This document shows positions 5,812 to 14,641 of a DNA stretch of 31,245 nt, in pieces. A program made the position numbers and the translations under genes. Origin of the DNA: a virus; IMG/VR virus record IMGVR_UViG_3300042894_001036, positions 1 to 31,245 of that record. The stretch is one strand, 5' to 3'. The notes beneath the pieces are model-generated. The model was given only the letters and a program-made list of their open reading frames with translations, was not told the origin of the DNA and made no database searches. Position 1 is the first letter of the stretch. Each line of letters begins with the position of its first letter.

Positions 5812-7419
5812 ATGAGCGTTATAATAAATGTAGAACAATCACCACTAACTATTACCCCCAGTAATGGTGAGCACATCTATACACTTTCCTCCACAGGATA
5901 TACCTTACAAAACTTTAAGTTTGTAATAGACATATATTTTAGACCTGATAGTATAAACTTTTCAGGAACACCACAACCAACCGCAAGATTAAAGGTTCGT
6001 CCAAACTCTCATGGTAGAGCGATTGTTGAGTTGGAAGAAATTGTAAGAACATTCCTCAAAGCCAATCCACGTTTTTCAGGAACAACATATCCATACTTGA
6101 ACTATGTTGCTGACGAAAACTCTATATTGACTATGAGTGATGCTACACAGACAAGAACATTAAATGCGTTTAATATCTATGGGGGTAATAACTTGAGTGA
6201 TACTGTCCCTGTTTTATGGCACGCAGAACAATACCAAATAAAAGTTGGTTGTGAGTATGAAGACCCAAGCATATCTGCTATTGTTATAGATATGGATTTG
6301 TTGGCATCTTACCAACCACCAGCAGTCAATATATTTCCTGGTGTGGATAATAAACTTATTCCATCACCTTATTTATCAGGGGCTACACTAGGATCTGGTT
6401 ATATACAATCCCCTAACTTTTTCCAAGTAGATAATCAGTCATGGTATTATTATGATTTGTTTAGACACATCTATCAACCAGGTGATGATACAACTTGTGG
6501 GCCTCGTGAGTTATTAAATGCCGCAGGTAGAGAATACAAGACAATATCCCAAGATGGTTATGTATCACAAAGAGTTCGTAGAAGACAACATCACCCTGAT
6601 TGTCCTATAATCATTTCATTCCTTGATGGACAGAATGATTACTTCAACAATCAAACTACAAGAGTGGTAGTTCGTGGGGCTGACTTTCAAGGGGAGAATT
6701 ATACCTATTCAGCATATACTGCAAACAATTCTACATTAGTTAATAACTATGATATTTGGAAACAGGCGGTATTCTATATGCCGTGGAACATTACACAAAC
6801 AGGAACAAATGTAATCCCACAAGACGCACAGAAATTATGTTTCTATCTAACATCAGGTAGTGATATGAACTTCTCAGCAAGAACGAGTGAAATACTTGAG
6901 TTCTATATGGAAGACCCTGATTGTATAAATAATCCAATACATCTTTTGTTCCTTAATGGAAGGGGTATGTGGGACACTTATACATTTGGTAAGAAATCCA
7001 CTAAGACCTTTGAGGTTGATAGAAAACAATACAGACAAGAGAGTTCATTAGACAAATCTTGGTATTCAAGAGGAGCATACCAAAGAGGTACAACCATTTA
7101 CGACCAAGATGCAAGTTATACTATTGAATGTATGTCTAACTTTATGACTGATGAAGATACAGTTGTAGTGGAGGAATTATTCAACTCACCAGAGGTATAT
7201 GTTATTGAAGGGACAACAGAAATGATTGACCCTTGTGCTCAACCAGATATAGAGGATTGCCAGTCCTGTCTTGGTGAAATAAGACAATATCAATATCTTC
7301 TACCAGTTGTGATAAATAATAAAGAACTCAAGAAGTTCCAAAAACAATATCAAAAAATATTTCAATACACTTTTGATTTGAAATATGCTAATGTCAAACG
7401 TTATAGAACACAAGGATAA
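5812..7419 (+). CDS. Large virion protein, probably tail tip or baseplate
   Basis: The 535-residue protein is mostly beta-rich. It starts with MSVIINVEQSPLTITPSNGE, then has repeated aromatic, Asn and Thr stretches. An acidic, cysteine-containing segment lies near residues 480-495 (PCAQPDIEDCQSCLGE). I recognise similar proteins only as uncharacterised structural proteins of Bacteroidota phages. It lies between the connector genes and another very large tail protein, two bases after the former and three bases before the latter, so they are likely one transcription unit. No enzymatic motif or signal peptide is visible. Confidence 0.55.
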   Translation: MSVIINVEQSPLTITPSNGEHIYTLSSTGYTLQNFKFVIDIYFRPDSINFSGTPQPTARLKVRPNSHGRAIVELEEIVRTFLKANPRFSGTTYPYLNYVADENSILTMSDATQTRTLNAFNIYGGNNLSDTVPVLWHAEQYQIKVGCEYEDPSISAIVIDMDLLASYQPPAVNIFPGVDNKLIPSPYLSGATLGSGYIQSPNFFQVDNQSWYYYDLFRHIYQPGDDTTCGPRELLNAAGREYKTISQDGYVSQRVRRRQHHPDCPIIISFLDGQNDYFNNQTTRVVVRGADFQGENYTYSAYTANNSTLVNNYDIWKQAVFYMPWNITQTGTNVIPQDAQKLCFYLTSGSDMNFSARTSEILEFYMEDPDCINNPIHLLFLNGRGMWDTYTFGKKSTKTFEVDRKQYRQESSLDKSWYSRGAYQRGTTIYDQDASYTIECMSNFMTDEDTVVVEELFNSPEVYVIEGTTEMIDPCAQPDIEDCQSCLGEIRQYQYLLPVVINNKELKKFQKQYQKIFQYTFDLKYANVKRYRTQG

Positions 7420-7422
7420 AAT

Positions 7423-10400
7423 ATGGGATTACAAATTAGAACTTATGTGGAAGGAAACCAAGAGTTTATTGAACTTTATGGTAATGAAGAAATTGATATG
7501 GAGGTTTCCTTCGCTGAGATACAAGACATTACCAAAAAGAATAGTGCTTTCACAAAAGAGTTCAAAGTTCCTGGTTCAAAAAACAATAACTACATATTCA
7601 ACTACTTCTTTGATATAAACCAAGTATTCACAGATTGGAACCCCAAACAAAAGTTTGAGGCTGACCTAATATATGATGGTTATGAAATCTATAATGGATA
7701 TGTTAGGTTGAATAGTGTGTCTATAAACAAAATTGAAAAGGTATATTCTATCACCTTCTATTCTGCTGTGGGAGACCTTGTGGCAAACATAGGAGACAAA
7801 GCCTTATGTAATGTTGATACAACACCATTAAATCATTCTCTATATGACTTGGATGTAGCACAGAGTTTATTTTTTGATACATCATTACATAACCCATATT
7901 CATACAATCTTGCTAATCCAACCAATCCTACAACTATTACCCCAATCAACACAGGTGATGTCCAATATATTTTAGGACAGAGGGGGTATGATTATACTGG
8001 TTCAACCTTTAGAGATATTAGAGACATAAATGTTGCTAATACACCTCTATTGGATTTTTCAGGAATTACAGGATTTTTTGACTTTTCAGGAACCCCGCTC
8101 ATATCTTCGTATCTCATTCCTTCTGTTAGGACAAGAACATTATATGAACTTATAGTTAATCAGGCTGGTTATTATTTAGAGAGTGAGTTTTTTGATACTG
8201 ATTACTTTGGTAGATATTACATACCTTTGTCGTTCAATACTGAACAACCTTATATGGCACAAGCAGTCCCATACAAATATGAATGGGTAAATCTATCGGG
8301 TGAAACAAACTCGTATGTGCGTCAAGTTGAAAACATTTCAACATCGGTCGTCAGTACTGTAAATTGGTTCAAAACAAAAGACATAGTTGAGGAGAACCTC
8401 GGCTTTAATCCTCTTGAATATAGCGAGTATTCTGGGACAACATTATCTCAGAATGAGTTAGAAAACTATATGTTTGCTTTACCATTAAGCAACGGGCTTC
8501 CTTTTTCTTACAAGGCTAGTATTTCAATACGAAATACAGGGCCAGGCACTCCATTTGCCTACGGTAAATTACAATTATGGAAATATAGACAGAATACATC
8601 ACCATTATTGGCTGAACTAGTCCAAAGTAGTGATTATTTCAGTTCAAATCCATTTACAGGCATAACTGAAACATTTGATATTACGGGAACAACAACATCA
8701 GCAGGTTCAATTTATGGAACGGATTTATATTTTTTATCATATACAAAAAACGCATTACCATTTGAGGTAGTTGGTGCCTCATTTGAAATAACCAGTTCTC
8801 CTGTTGTTCTCCCCTTCACAATAGAGTTGAACAAGGAAATGGCTTGCGACCAGAAACAAATTGACTTTATCCAAAACATCAATAGGACATTTAATCTTGT
8901 TGTTGTAGAACATCCAGTCAAACCAAAAACACTCATAGTAGAACCTATGATTGATTATATTGGTAAAGGTGAAACTTTAGATTGGACTGAAAAAGTCAAT
9001 TTTGATGCAACACAAAATCTTTATCCAACAACCAACTTAATTAACGGAACAATATTTGCCGCAAATAAAGCCGACAAAGATTACATCAATACAGAATATA
9101 CAAAGAGGTCAAATAAGATATTCGGTCAAAACACTATTGACCTCAATATAGATTATAAAAACAAAACAACAGACCTAACACAAACATTAGGTCAGAATAC
9201 TGATTATTATTTGAATGCGACTGGTGATACTAACATCGCTTTACCTTGTTATTTCATCACCAAAGAAGACAACAATAATGGTATATCCACCTTTGAGTAT
9301 AGACCATTCCGTTCAATACCAAGACAAACATTTAAGTCGGTTTCAATACCAACAGGAAATACTCTAACTCGTCCGTTCTTCTATAGATATGCGGGGACAA
9401 ACAATCCATTTACAGTTATTGGATTAACAAGTATGGGGACATTCCTAAACTATAATAGATTGACGACATATCCATTTGCTATAAAGGATTTTTCACATTA
9501 TACCATTTATGATAGTAGTAATACTTTCACAGAAGATGAAATTATTTATCCAACATTAGAAAACCAATATGACAGATATTATAGAGATTATATTGAAGAT
9601 TTGACTAGTGATGAGAATAAGATTTATCAAGTTCAAATGTATCTAACGCCTTGGGAGGTTGCAAACTTATATTATAATGAAACTATTATTATCAAAAACG
9701 CAAAGTTCCGTATCAATAAGATTTCAGGATTATCATTATTAAGACCTGGTTTATGTAATGTTGAGTTGGTTAAACTTACAAGAGATTATACCCCAAGTCC
9801 TATTTTATTTTATGATTTAATTTCTTGTGATGACCCTTGTGATGTAATCCATACACACACAGACATATTGTATCCAATATGGGCTTTTGAAGATCAGTAT
9901 GTGGATATTTACAAAGGGCCTTTATCATCAGCCCCATTCAAGTTAGTTGAAAGATATAGAGTTATTAGAACCGAATATAATGAGGCATATACATATGAAG
10001 TACCTTACTTTGATATTTACAGAACTCAAACATCAAGTTATTACACTTTTTGGGATTATGCTGTGTATAACTCTTGTTCTGCGACAACACCATCATTTAA
10101 GTTAGAACCATTCAAAAATGAAACCATATCAGCCTTCACAGGTAATTGTGTTTCTATGACTATTACAAATAACGACATTATACCTCAAACATTTACCTTT
10201 AAGTATTGTGATGGAGTTGATGGTAGTTGGACGCTTGCTCCTTCAAGTGCCATAACTCTTTGTGGTTTATATGAAAGTTTCAATACAACAGGATTAACTT
10301 ATTGTTTGTCGGCGTTTTCTGCTTGTACCAGTTGGACACCATTACCGACACCAACCCCAAGCAATACACCAAACTTATCACCAAGTCCAACAAGAACTCC

Positions 10401-10677
10401 TACAGCGACACCTACGCCAACTGCGACACTAAATCAACCTACACCAACACCGAGTGCTACTCCGTCAGTATTATGTAGAATAAACACGACTTTGAATATA
10501 ACAAGTCCAGGTTGGGTTAGATATAATTTATGTAATGGAACTTTGACTTGGGAATATTTTGGTTCAACAGGAAGTAATACAATAACCACTTGTATTCAAC
10601 AAGGAAGCGTTGAGCCTGGTTTCCCTTACGCTGATTTGGCGGTATTTACAATAATAACATCAGGAACACCTTGTTAA
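7423..10677 (+). CDS. Very large tail protein with Pro/Thr-rich linker and terminal module
   Basis: This 1084-residue protein starts MGLQIRTYVEGNQEFIELYG and then EIDMEVSFAEIQDITKKNSA, a beginning I recall from structural proteins of related phages. About 950 residues of beta-rich sequence follow. Near residue 970 comes a linker with TPTPSNTPNLSPSPTRTPTA and related repeats, then a small cysteine-containing terminal module ending in TSGTPC. A body, linker and small terminal domain suggests a tail-tip or fibre protein presenting an exposed head. I see no hydrolase motif. The minus-strand frame inside (8712-8936) is a shadow. Confidence 0.6.
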   Translation: MGLQIRTYVEGNQEFIELYGNEEIDMEVSFAEIQDITKKNSAFTKEFKVPGSKNNNYIFNYFFDINQVFTDWNPKQKFEADLIYDGYEIYNGYVRLNSVSINKIEKVYSITFYSAVGDLVANIGDKALCNVDTTPLNHSLYDLDVAQSLFFDTSLHNPYSYNLANPTNPTTITPINTGDVQYILGQRGYDYTGSTFRDIRDINVANTPLLDFSGITGFFDFSGTPLISSYLIPSVRTRTLYELIVNQAGYYLESEFFDTDYFGRYYIPLSFNTEQPYMAQAVPYKYEWVNLSGETNSYVRQVENISTSVVSTVNWFKTKDIVEENLGFNPLEYSEYSGTTLSQNELENYMFALPLSNGLPFSYKASISIRNTGPGTPFAYGKLQLWKYRQNTSPLLAELVQSSDYFSSNPFTGITETFDITGTTTSAGSIYGTDLYFLSYTKNALPFEVVGASFEITSSPVVLPFTIELNKEMACDQKQIDFIQNINRTFNLVVVEHPVKPKTLIVEPMIDYIGKGETLDWTEKVNFDATQNLYPTTNLINGTIFAANKADKDYINTEYTKRSNKIFGQNTIDLNIDYKNKTTDLTQTLGQNTDYYLNATGDTNIALPCYFITKEDNNNGISTFEYRPFRSIPRQTFKSVSIPTGNTLTRPFFYRYAGTNNPFTVIGLTSMGTFLNYNRLTTYPFAIKDFSHYTIYDSSNTFTEDEIIYPTLENQYDRYYRDYIEDLTSDENKIYQVQMYLTPWEVANLYYNETIIIKNAKFRINKISGLSLLRPGLCNVELVKLTRDYTPSPILFYDLISCDDPCDVIHTHTDILYPIWAFEDQYVDIYKGPLSSAPFKLVERYRVIRTEYNEAYTYEVPYFDIYRTQTSSYYTFWDYAVYNSCSATTPSFKLEPFKNETISAFTGNCVSMTITNNDIIPQTFTFKYCDGVDGSWTLAPSSAITLCGLYESFNTTGLTYCLSAFSACTSWTPLPTPTPSNTPNLSPSPTRTPTATPTPTATLNQPTPTPSATPSVLCRINTTLNITSPGWVRYNLCNGTLTWEYFGSTGSNTITTCIQQGSVEPGFPYADLAVFTIITSGTPC

Positions 10678-10691
10678 AAAATATTTAAGAT

Positions 10692-11243
10692 ATGGCATTT
10701 AGATACACTCCCACACCAACTCCAAGTGTTAGTCCAACAATAAGTTTAACTCCGTCTATAACACCGAGTTTCACTCCAACAAGTACTTCGTGTCCTGGAA
10801 CTTCTCCTACGCCAACAAATACCGCAACAAATACACCAAGTCAAACACAAACTATTCAACCAACACAAAGCAATACTCCAACCAATACAGCAACACCTAC
10901 CATTACTCCAACACAAACGAACACTCCAACACCTTCACCATGTACTTTGATAATATACTTTGATGTATCACAATCACCTGGCACACAAGGATGGGATACT
11001 TCTGGTGATGCTTGTAATGGAACTGGAACACCATTAACAGTATATTTCACCAATTCTGGTGGTTGTCCTGATACATTCCAAGATGTATTTGATGATGGTA
11101 AAGTAATTTATACAAATGTCGGTTTGACTACTGTTCTTGCTGGTAATAGCAAATATTATAAGAGTGTTTCAGCGCCTAATTCAGGTATTGCTATACAAGT
11201 AGATAATAGTGGATTTATTCAAACATTAAGTGCTCCTTGTTAA
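10692..11243 (+). CDS. Pro/Thr-rich stalk with DACNG surface module
   Basis: The first roughly 80 of 183 residues are a low-complexity Pro/Thr/Ser/Asn stalk. The rest is a compact module with GWDTSGDACNG near residue 100, then VYF, TFQDVFDDGKVIY, KYYKSVSAPNSG and a final Cys. The same module recurs in the next gene ([11 protein letters not shown]...FQEA...KWFKSVGG). It looks like an exposed virion appendage; a receptor-contact role is inferred. There is a 14-nt gap from the previous gene and a 44-nt AT-rich gap to the next. It may be a decoration protein instead of a fibre. Confidence 0.6.
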   Translation: MAFRYTPTPTPSVSPTISLTPSITPSFTPTSTSCPGTSPTPTNTATNTPSQTQTIQPTQSNTPTNTATPTITPTQTNTPTPSPCTLIIYFDVSQSPGTQGWDTSGDACNGTGTPLTVYFTNSGGCPDTFQDVFDDGKVIYTNVGLTTVLAGNSKYYKSVSAPNSGIAIQVDNSGFIQTLSAPC

Positions 11244-11287
11244 TTTTGTGATACAACCAAAATAAAGAAAAATTATATTTATTGTAA

Positions 11288-14200
11288 ATGACTATTAGTA
11301 GATTAAGGGTTTCCCCCACTCCAAGTAATACAGCAACAATTACACCGTCAATTTCGCCGACCACTACCCAATGCCCTACCTTTACGGCTACTCCAACACA
11401 GACGGAAACTCCTACAAATACGCCAACATTTACTCCTACTAATACAATTACTCCAACAAATACAGAGACACCTACAGAAACTCCTACACAAACTCAAACT
11501 GAGACGCCTACTAACACACCTACAAATACAGAGACGCCTACAAATACGCCTACAAATACAAATACGCCTACAAATACAGAGACGCCTACTCAAACTGCGA
11601 CACAAACATTAACACCAACCAATACTGCTACACCTACGCAGACAGAGACACCTACGCAAACTGCAACACAAACATTAACACCAACCAATACTGCTACACC
11701 AACTCAGACAGAAACTCCTACTCAAACTGCGACACAAACATTAACACCAACCAATACTTTTACGCCTACTCCAACTAAGACAGATACAAGTAATTATTAT
11801 TTAGTAGATGTTTTAGATTGTGATTGTAATATAGTAGAAACTGATAAAGTTATTCTTGCCACTTTCTTTTTAACTACTGGACGTTATTATACGGCTCCAC
11901 AATACCCTAATAATAAGTTCTATATTAAACAAAAAATAACTGCCACTTCAGTTGATTATTTCTTTAATATATTTGGGATTTATAATTTCAATACTGATTG
12001 TGATTTGGTTCCAGGATGCCCTACAAGAACACCTACACCTACACCAACATTAACTCCAACAAACACTTCAACACCAACCAATACTTCAACACCAACCAAT
12101 ACAGAAACACCTACGCAAACACAGACACAAACACCTTCACAAACGGCGACTAACACTCCTACCCAAACACCAACCAATACACAAACACCGACCAATACAC
12201 AAACACCGACCAATACACAAACACCGACAAATACAGGAACTCCTACTAACACTCCATCTACAAGTCCAGTATCTGCTAATGTTTGTTTCTCAGGTCAAGG
12301 ATTTAATGCTCAAGTAGGTGCAATATCCAAAGTATCAGGTGGTAATAAATTGTATATTGGTGGAGCATTCACTAACTATCCATCAGGTACAACCTTGAAT
12401 AGAATGGTTAGAGTAAATGAGGATGGAACCCCTGACACATCTTTCAATATTGGAACTGGATTTAATAATACTATCAATTCTATTCAAGAAGAAACATCAA
12501 CAGGAAAAGTTTATGTTGGAGGTAATTTTACAACTTATACAGGTACAACAATTAACAGGTTCTTAAGGTTGAACTCTGATGGTTCAAGAGATACGACATT
12601 TAATGTTGGAACAGGATTTGCTGGAGGAGCGGTTTATGATAGTAAGATACAATCCGATGGAAAAATATTAGTATTTGGATATTTCACTTCTTATACAGGT
12701 GCTACTAATAATGGTATAATAAGGTTAAACTCTGATGGTTCGCAAGATACAACATTTAGTGCTGGTACAGGTTTCTCACCAGCGAACTCTCAAGTTAGTC
12801 ATGGTATAATTGACGCAAGTGGTAAGATACTTTGTGTGGGTCAATTCACAGGATATAATGGAACTTCGGTTGGTAGAATTGTTAGATTAAATACTAATGG
12901 TTCTATTGATAATACATTTAGTGCTGGTACAGGATTTAACAACTTTACTTATGGAGGTATTCATGAATTATCAAATGGTCAATATATGGTATTCGGTGAT
13001 TTCACAAACTATAATGGTATTAGTAGAACTAGAGCCGCAAGATTGAATAATAACGGAACTTTGGATACTGGATACACACCGTCAAGTATCAATAACTTTA
13101 TATTTGGTTCTGCAATTGACGCACAAAATAGAGCATATATCATAGGTGGTTTCACAACATTATCTGGAGTTTCAACAATCGGTATAGGAAGATTAACAAG
13201 TGGTGGTACTTATGACAATACTTATGCGACTGGTGTAGGATTTAATAATACACAAAGTAGTTTCATTCCGAGAGTGATGATAGAAAATAGTGGTTCAATT
13301 CTATGGGGTGGTACATTCACAAGTTATTCAGGACAGACAGGTATAAATAGAATATTGAGAACTGATACAAATGGTAATTCATTAAGATGTAGTTTAGATC
13401 CAAGTGTTTCACCAACACCTACACCATCACCGACATCAACACCAACCAATACAATTACACCAACCAATACAATTACACCGACAAATACACAGACACCGAC
13501 AAATACAATTACACCAACCAATACACAGACACCGACAAATACTTCTACAAACACACAAACACCAACAAATACAATTACACCAACCAATACACAGACACCA
13601 ACCAATACATCAACACCAACCAATACAATTACACCAACCAATACACAGACACCGACAAATACATCAACACCAACCACAACTGGTACGAACACACCTACTC
13701 CTTCACAAACTAACTTCTCATCATTAGTTCTATGTGTTGATACAGGTGGAATTGGATGGAATAGTGATACGGATGCTTGTAATGGTTTCTGTAATACCCA
13801 AACAGTATATGTTCCTCAGGCTGGTATAACTTCATTCCAAGAAGCAGCAATAACTTATGGATTACCAATTTATTCAAGTACAACATTCATAACTGCTAAT
13901 AAGTTTAATGGAAATGATAAATGGTTCAAGTCAGTCGGTGGAGATGAAGTATTCCAAGTTGGAACTGATGGTGCTATGTCAGTATTTAGTTCTTGTCCAA
14001 CTTTAACACCAACCGCAACATCAACACCGACGCAAACACCAACGGTAAGTTTGTCTTCAACTCCATCATCAACACCGAATAATACACCGACTAATACACC
14101 AACGAATACAAGAACTCAGACACCTACCCCAAGTATTACACCACAACCAACAATTTATACGCATGGTGCGGTATTAGGAACTTGTAGCGATTATTGTACT

Positions 14201-14422
14201 ACAAATTACAACATAACCACTCTGACTAACGCAGATGCGAGTTATGCGGCACTTACAATCGGTGATACAATTTACGGACAAGGTGGGGTTGCTGGATTTG
14301 TAGCATATTCAGACCAATCAACAGATACAACCACAGGCCCATTCCGTATCGCTGAAATAGATACAAATGGAGAAGTAATATCAATCTTGATTTGTGTTGG
14401 AGGAAGTTGCGACCCATTATAA
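11288..14422 (+). CDS. Multidomain fibre-like protein: Pro/Thr linkers, seven-blade propeller, DACNG module
   Basis: The 1044-residue order is: Pro/Thr/Asn linker (about 5-170), small module A ([16 protein letters not shown], about 172-240), linker, seven repeats of about 50 residues (about 335-700), linker, DACNG module (about 815-905), linker, terminal module C. The repeats carry RLNSDGSxDTTFxxGTGF-like signatures, matching the delta-60 beta-propeller family (DUF5122) as I know it. Linkers use TPTNTx, TPTQTx and similar units. The whole looks like domains on stalks for surface attachment. The start follows TATATTTATTGTAAATG, and minus-strand frames over the linkers are shadows. Low-complexity DNA may be assembled imperfectly. 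Confidence 0.7.
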   Translation: MTISRLRVSPTPSNTATITPSISPTTTQCPTFTATPTQTETPTNTPTFTPTNTITPTNTETPTETPTQTQTETPTNTPTNTETPTNTPTNTNTPTNTETPTQTATQTLTPTNTATPTQTETPTQTATQTLTPTNTATPTQTETPTQTATQTLTPTNTFTPTPTKTDTSNYYLVDVLDCDCNIVETDKVILATFFLTTGRYYTAPQYPNNKFYIKQKITATSVDYFFNIFGIYNFNTDCDLVPGCPTRTPTPTPTLTPTNTSTPTNTSTPTNTETPTQTQTQTPSQTATNTPTQTPTNTQTPTNTQTPTNTQTPTNTGTPTNTPSTSPVSANVCFSGQGFNAQVGAISKVSGGNKLYIGGAFTNYPSGTTLNRMVRVNEDGTPDTSFNIGTGFNNTINSIQEETSTGKVYVGGNFTTYTGTTINRFLRLNSDGSRDTTFNVGTGFAGGAVYDSKIQSDGKILVFGYFTSYTGATNNGIIRLNSDGSQDTTFSAGTGFSPANSQVSHGIIDASGKILCVGQFTGYNGTSVGRIVRLNTNGSIDNTFSAGTGFNNFTYGGIHELSNGQYMVFGDFTNYNGISRTRAARLNNNGTLDTGYTPSSINNFIFGSAIDAQNRAYIIGGFTTLSGVSTIGIGRLTSGGTYDNTYATGVGFNNTQSSFIPRVMIENSGSILWGGTFTSYSGQTGINRILRTDTNGNSLRCSLDPSVSPTPTPSPTSTPTNTITPTNTITPTNTQTPTNTITPTNTQTPTNTSTNTQTPTNTITPTNTQTPTNTSTPTNTITPTNTQTPTNTSTPTTTGTNTPTPSQTNFSSLVLCVDTGGIGWNSDTDACNGFCNTQTVYVPQAGITSFQEAAITYGLPIYSSTTFITANKFNGNDKWFKSVGGDEVFQVGTDGAMSVFSSCPTLTPTATSTPTQTPTVSLSSTPSSTPNNTPTNTPTNTRTQTPTPSITPQPTIYTHGAVLGTCSDYCTTNYNITTLTNADASYAALTIGDTIYGQGGVAGFVAYSDQSTDTTTGPFRIAEIDTNGEVISILICVGGSCDPL
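11582..11779 (+). repeat. 66-bp tandem repeat, three copies, in linker
   Basis: Three units begin at 11582, 11648 and 11714, coding for the 22-residue period [20 protein letters not shown] plus TE. The copies differ mostly at silent positions (CCT/CCA, GCG/GCA, ACG/ACA). The last copy ends TFTPTP. The length is a multiple of three, so copy-number change would lengthen the stalk without a frameshift. Confidence 0.85.
12167..12238 (+). repeat. 18-bp tandem repeat, four copies, in linker
   Basis: Units of ACACCGACCAATACACAA (first copy ACACCA, last copy diverging as ACACCGACAAATACAGGA) code for TPTNTQ. They lie just upstream of the propeller domain of the fibre-like protein and are in frame. 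Confidence 0.8.
13425..13680 (+). repeat. Degenerate 18-bp repeats in linker after the propeller
   Basis: Units such as ACACCAACCAATACAATT and ACACCGACAAATACACAG alternate, coding for [12 protein letters not shown] and TPTNTS. The mixture of CCA/CCG and AAC/ACA variants makes short-read assembly of exact copy number uncertain. Confidence 0.75.
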
Positions 14423-14464
14423 GACCTGATATAACTGAATAAATTAAATATGATATTTCATACT

Positions 14465-14641
14465 ATGATAGAAGAGAAAGTCCAAGAGAACGAACCTAAT
14501 GAGTTGATAGACCCTATTGGTGATTTAAGAAGATCCTTGAATGTTGAACTTCCAAAAAGGGATAAGTTCCATAAATGGTATATGCAATTAAAGAACTTAC
14601 CTGAGTTTTTTGAGATTGCTAAAAATAGAATTGATAAATAA
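14465..14641 (+). CDS. Small protein upstream of the tape measure
   Basis: I choose the ATG at 14465 (58 residues, MIEEKVQENEPNELIDPIGD), not 14450. The stretch GATATTTCATACTATG puts a GATATTT box six bases before it, as seen before other starts here. The protein is acidic at first, then has RRSLNVELPKRDKFHKWYMQ and a helical end. Its stop shares a base with the tape measure start (TAATG), so translation is coupled. It occupies the place where many phages have the second tail chaperone product, but I see no sequence support for that role. Function unknown. Confidence 0.6.
   Translation: MIEEKVQENEPNELIDPIGDLRRSLNVELPKRDKFHKWYMQLKNLPEFFEIAKNRIDK

Noticed and set aside
11348-13692. Minus-strand frames (Val/Gly- and Arg/Cys-rich) and a His/Gln-rich plus frame over the linkers
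   Set aside because: They are the complement or shifted frames of TPTNTx repeats and open only because the repeat has no stops.
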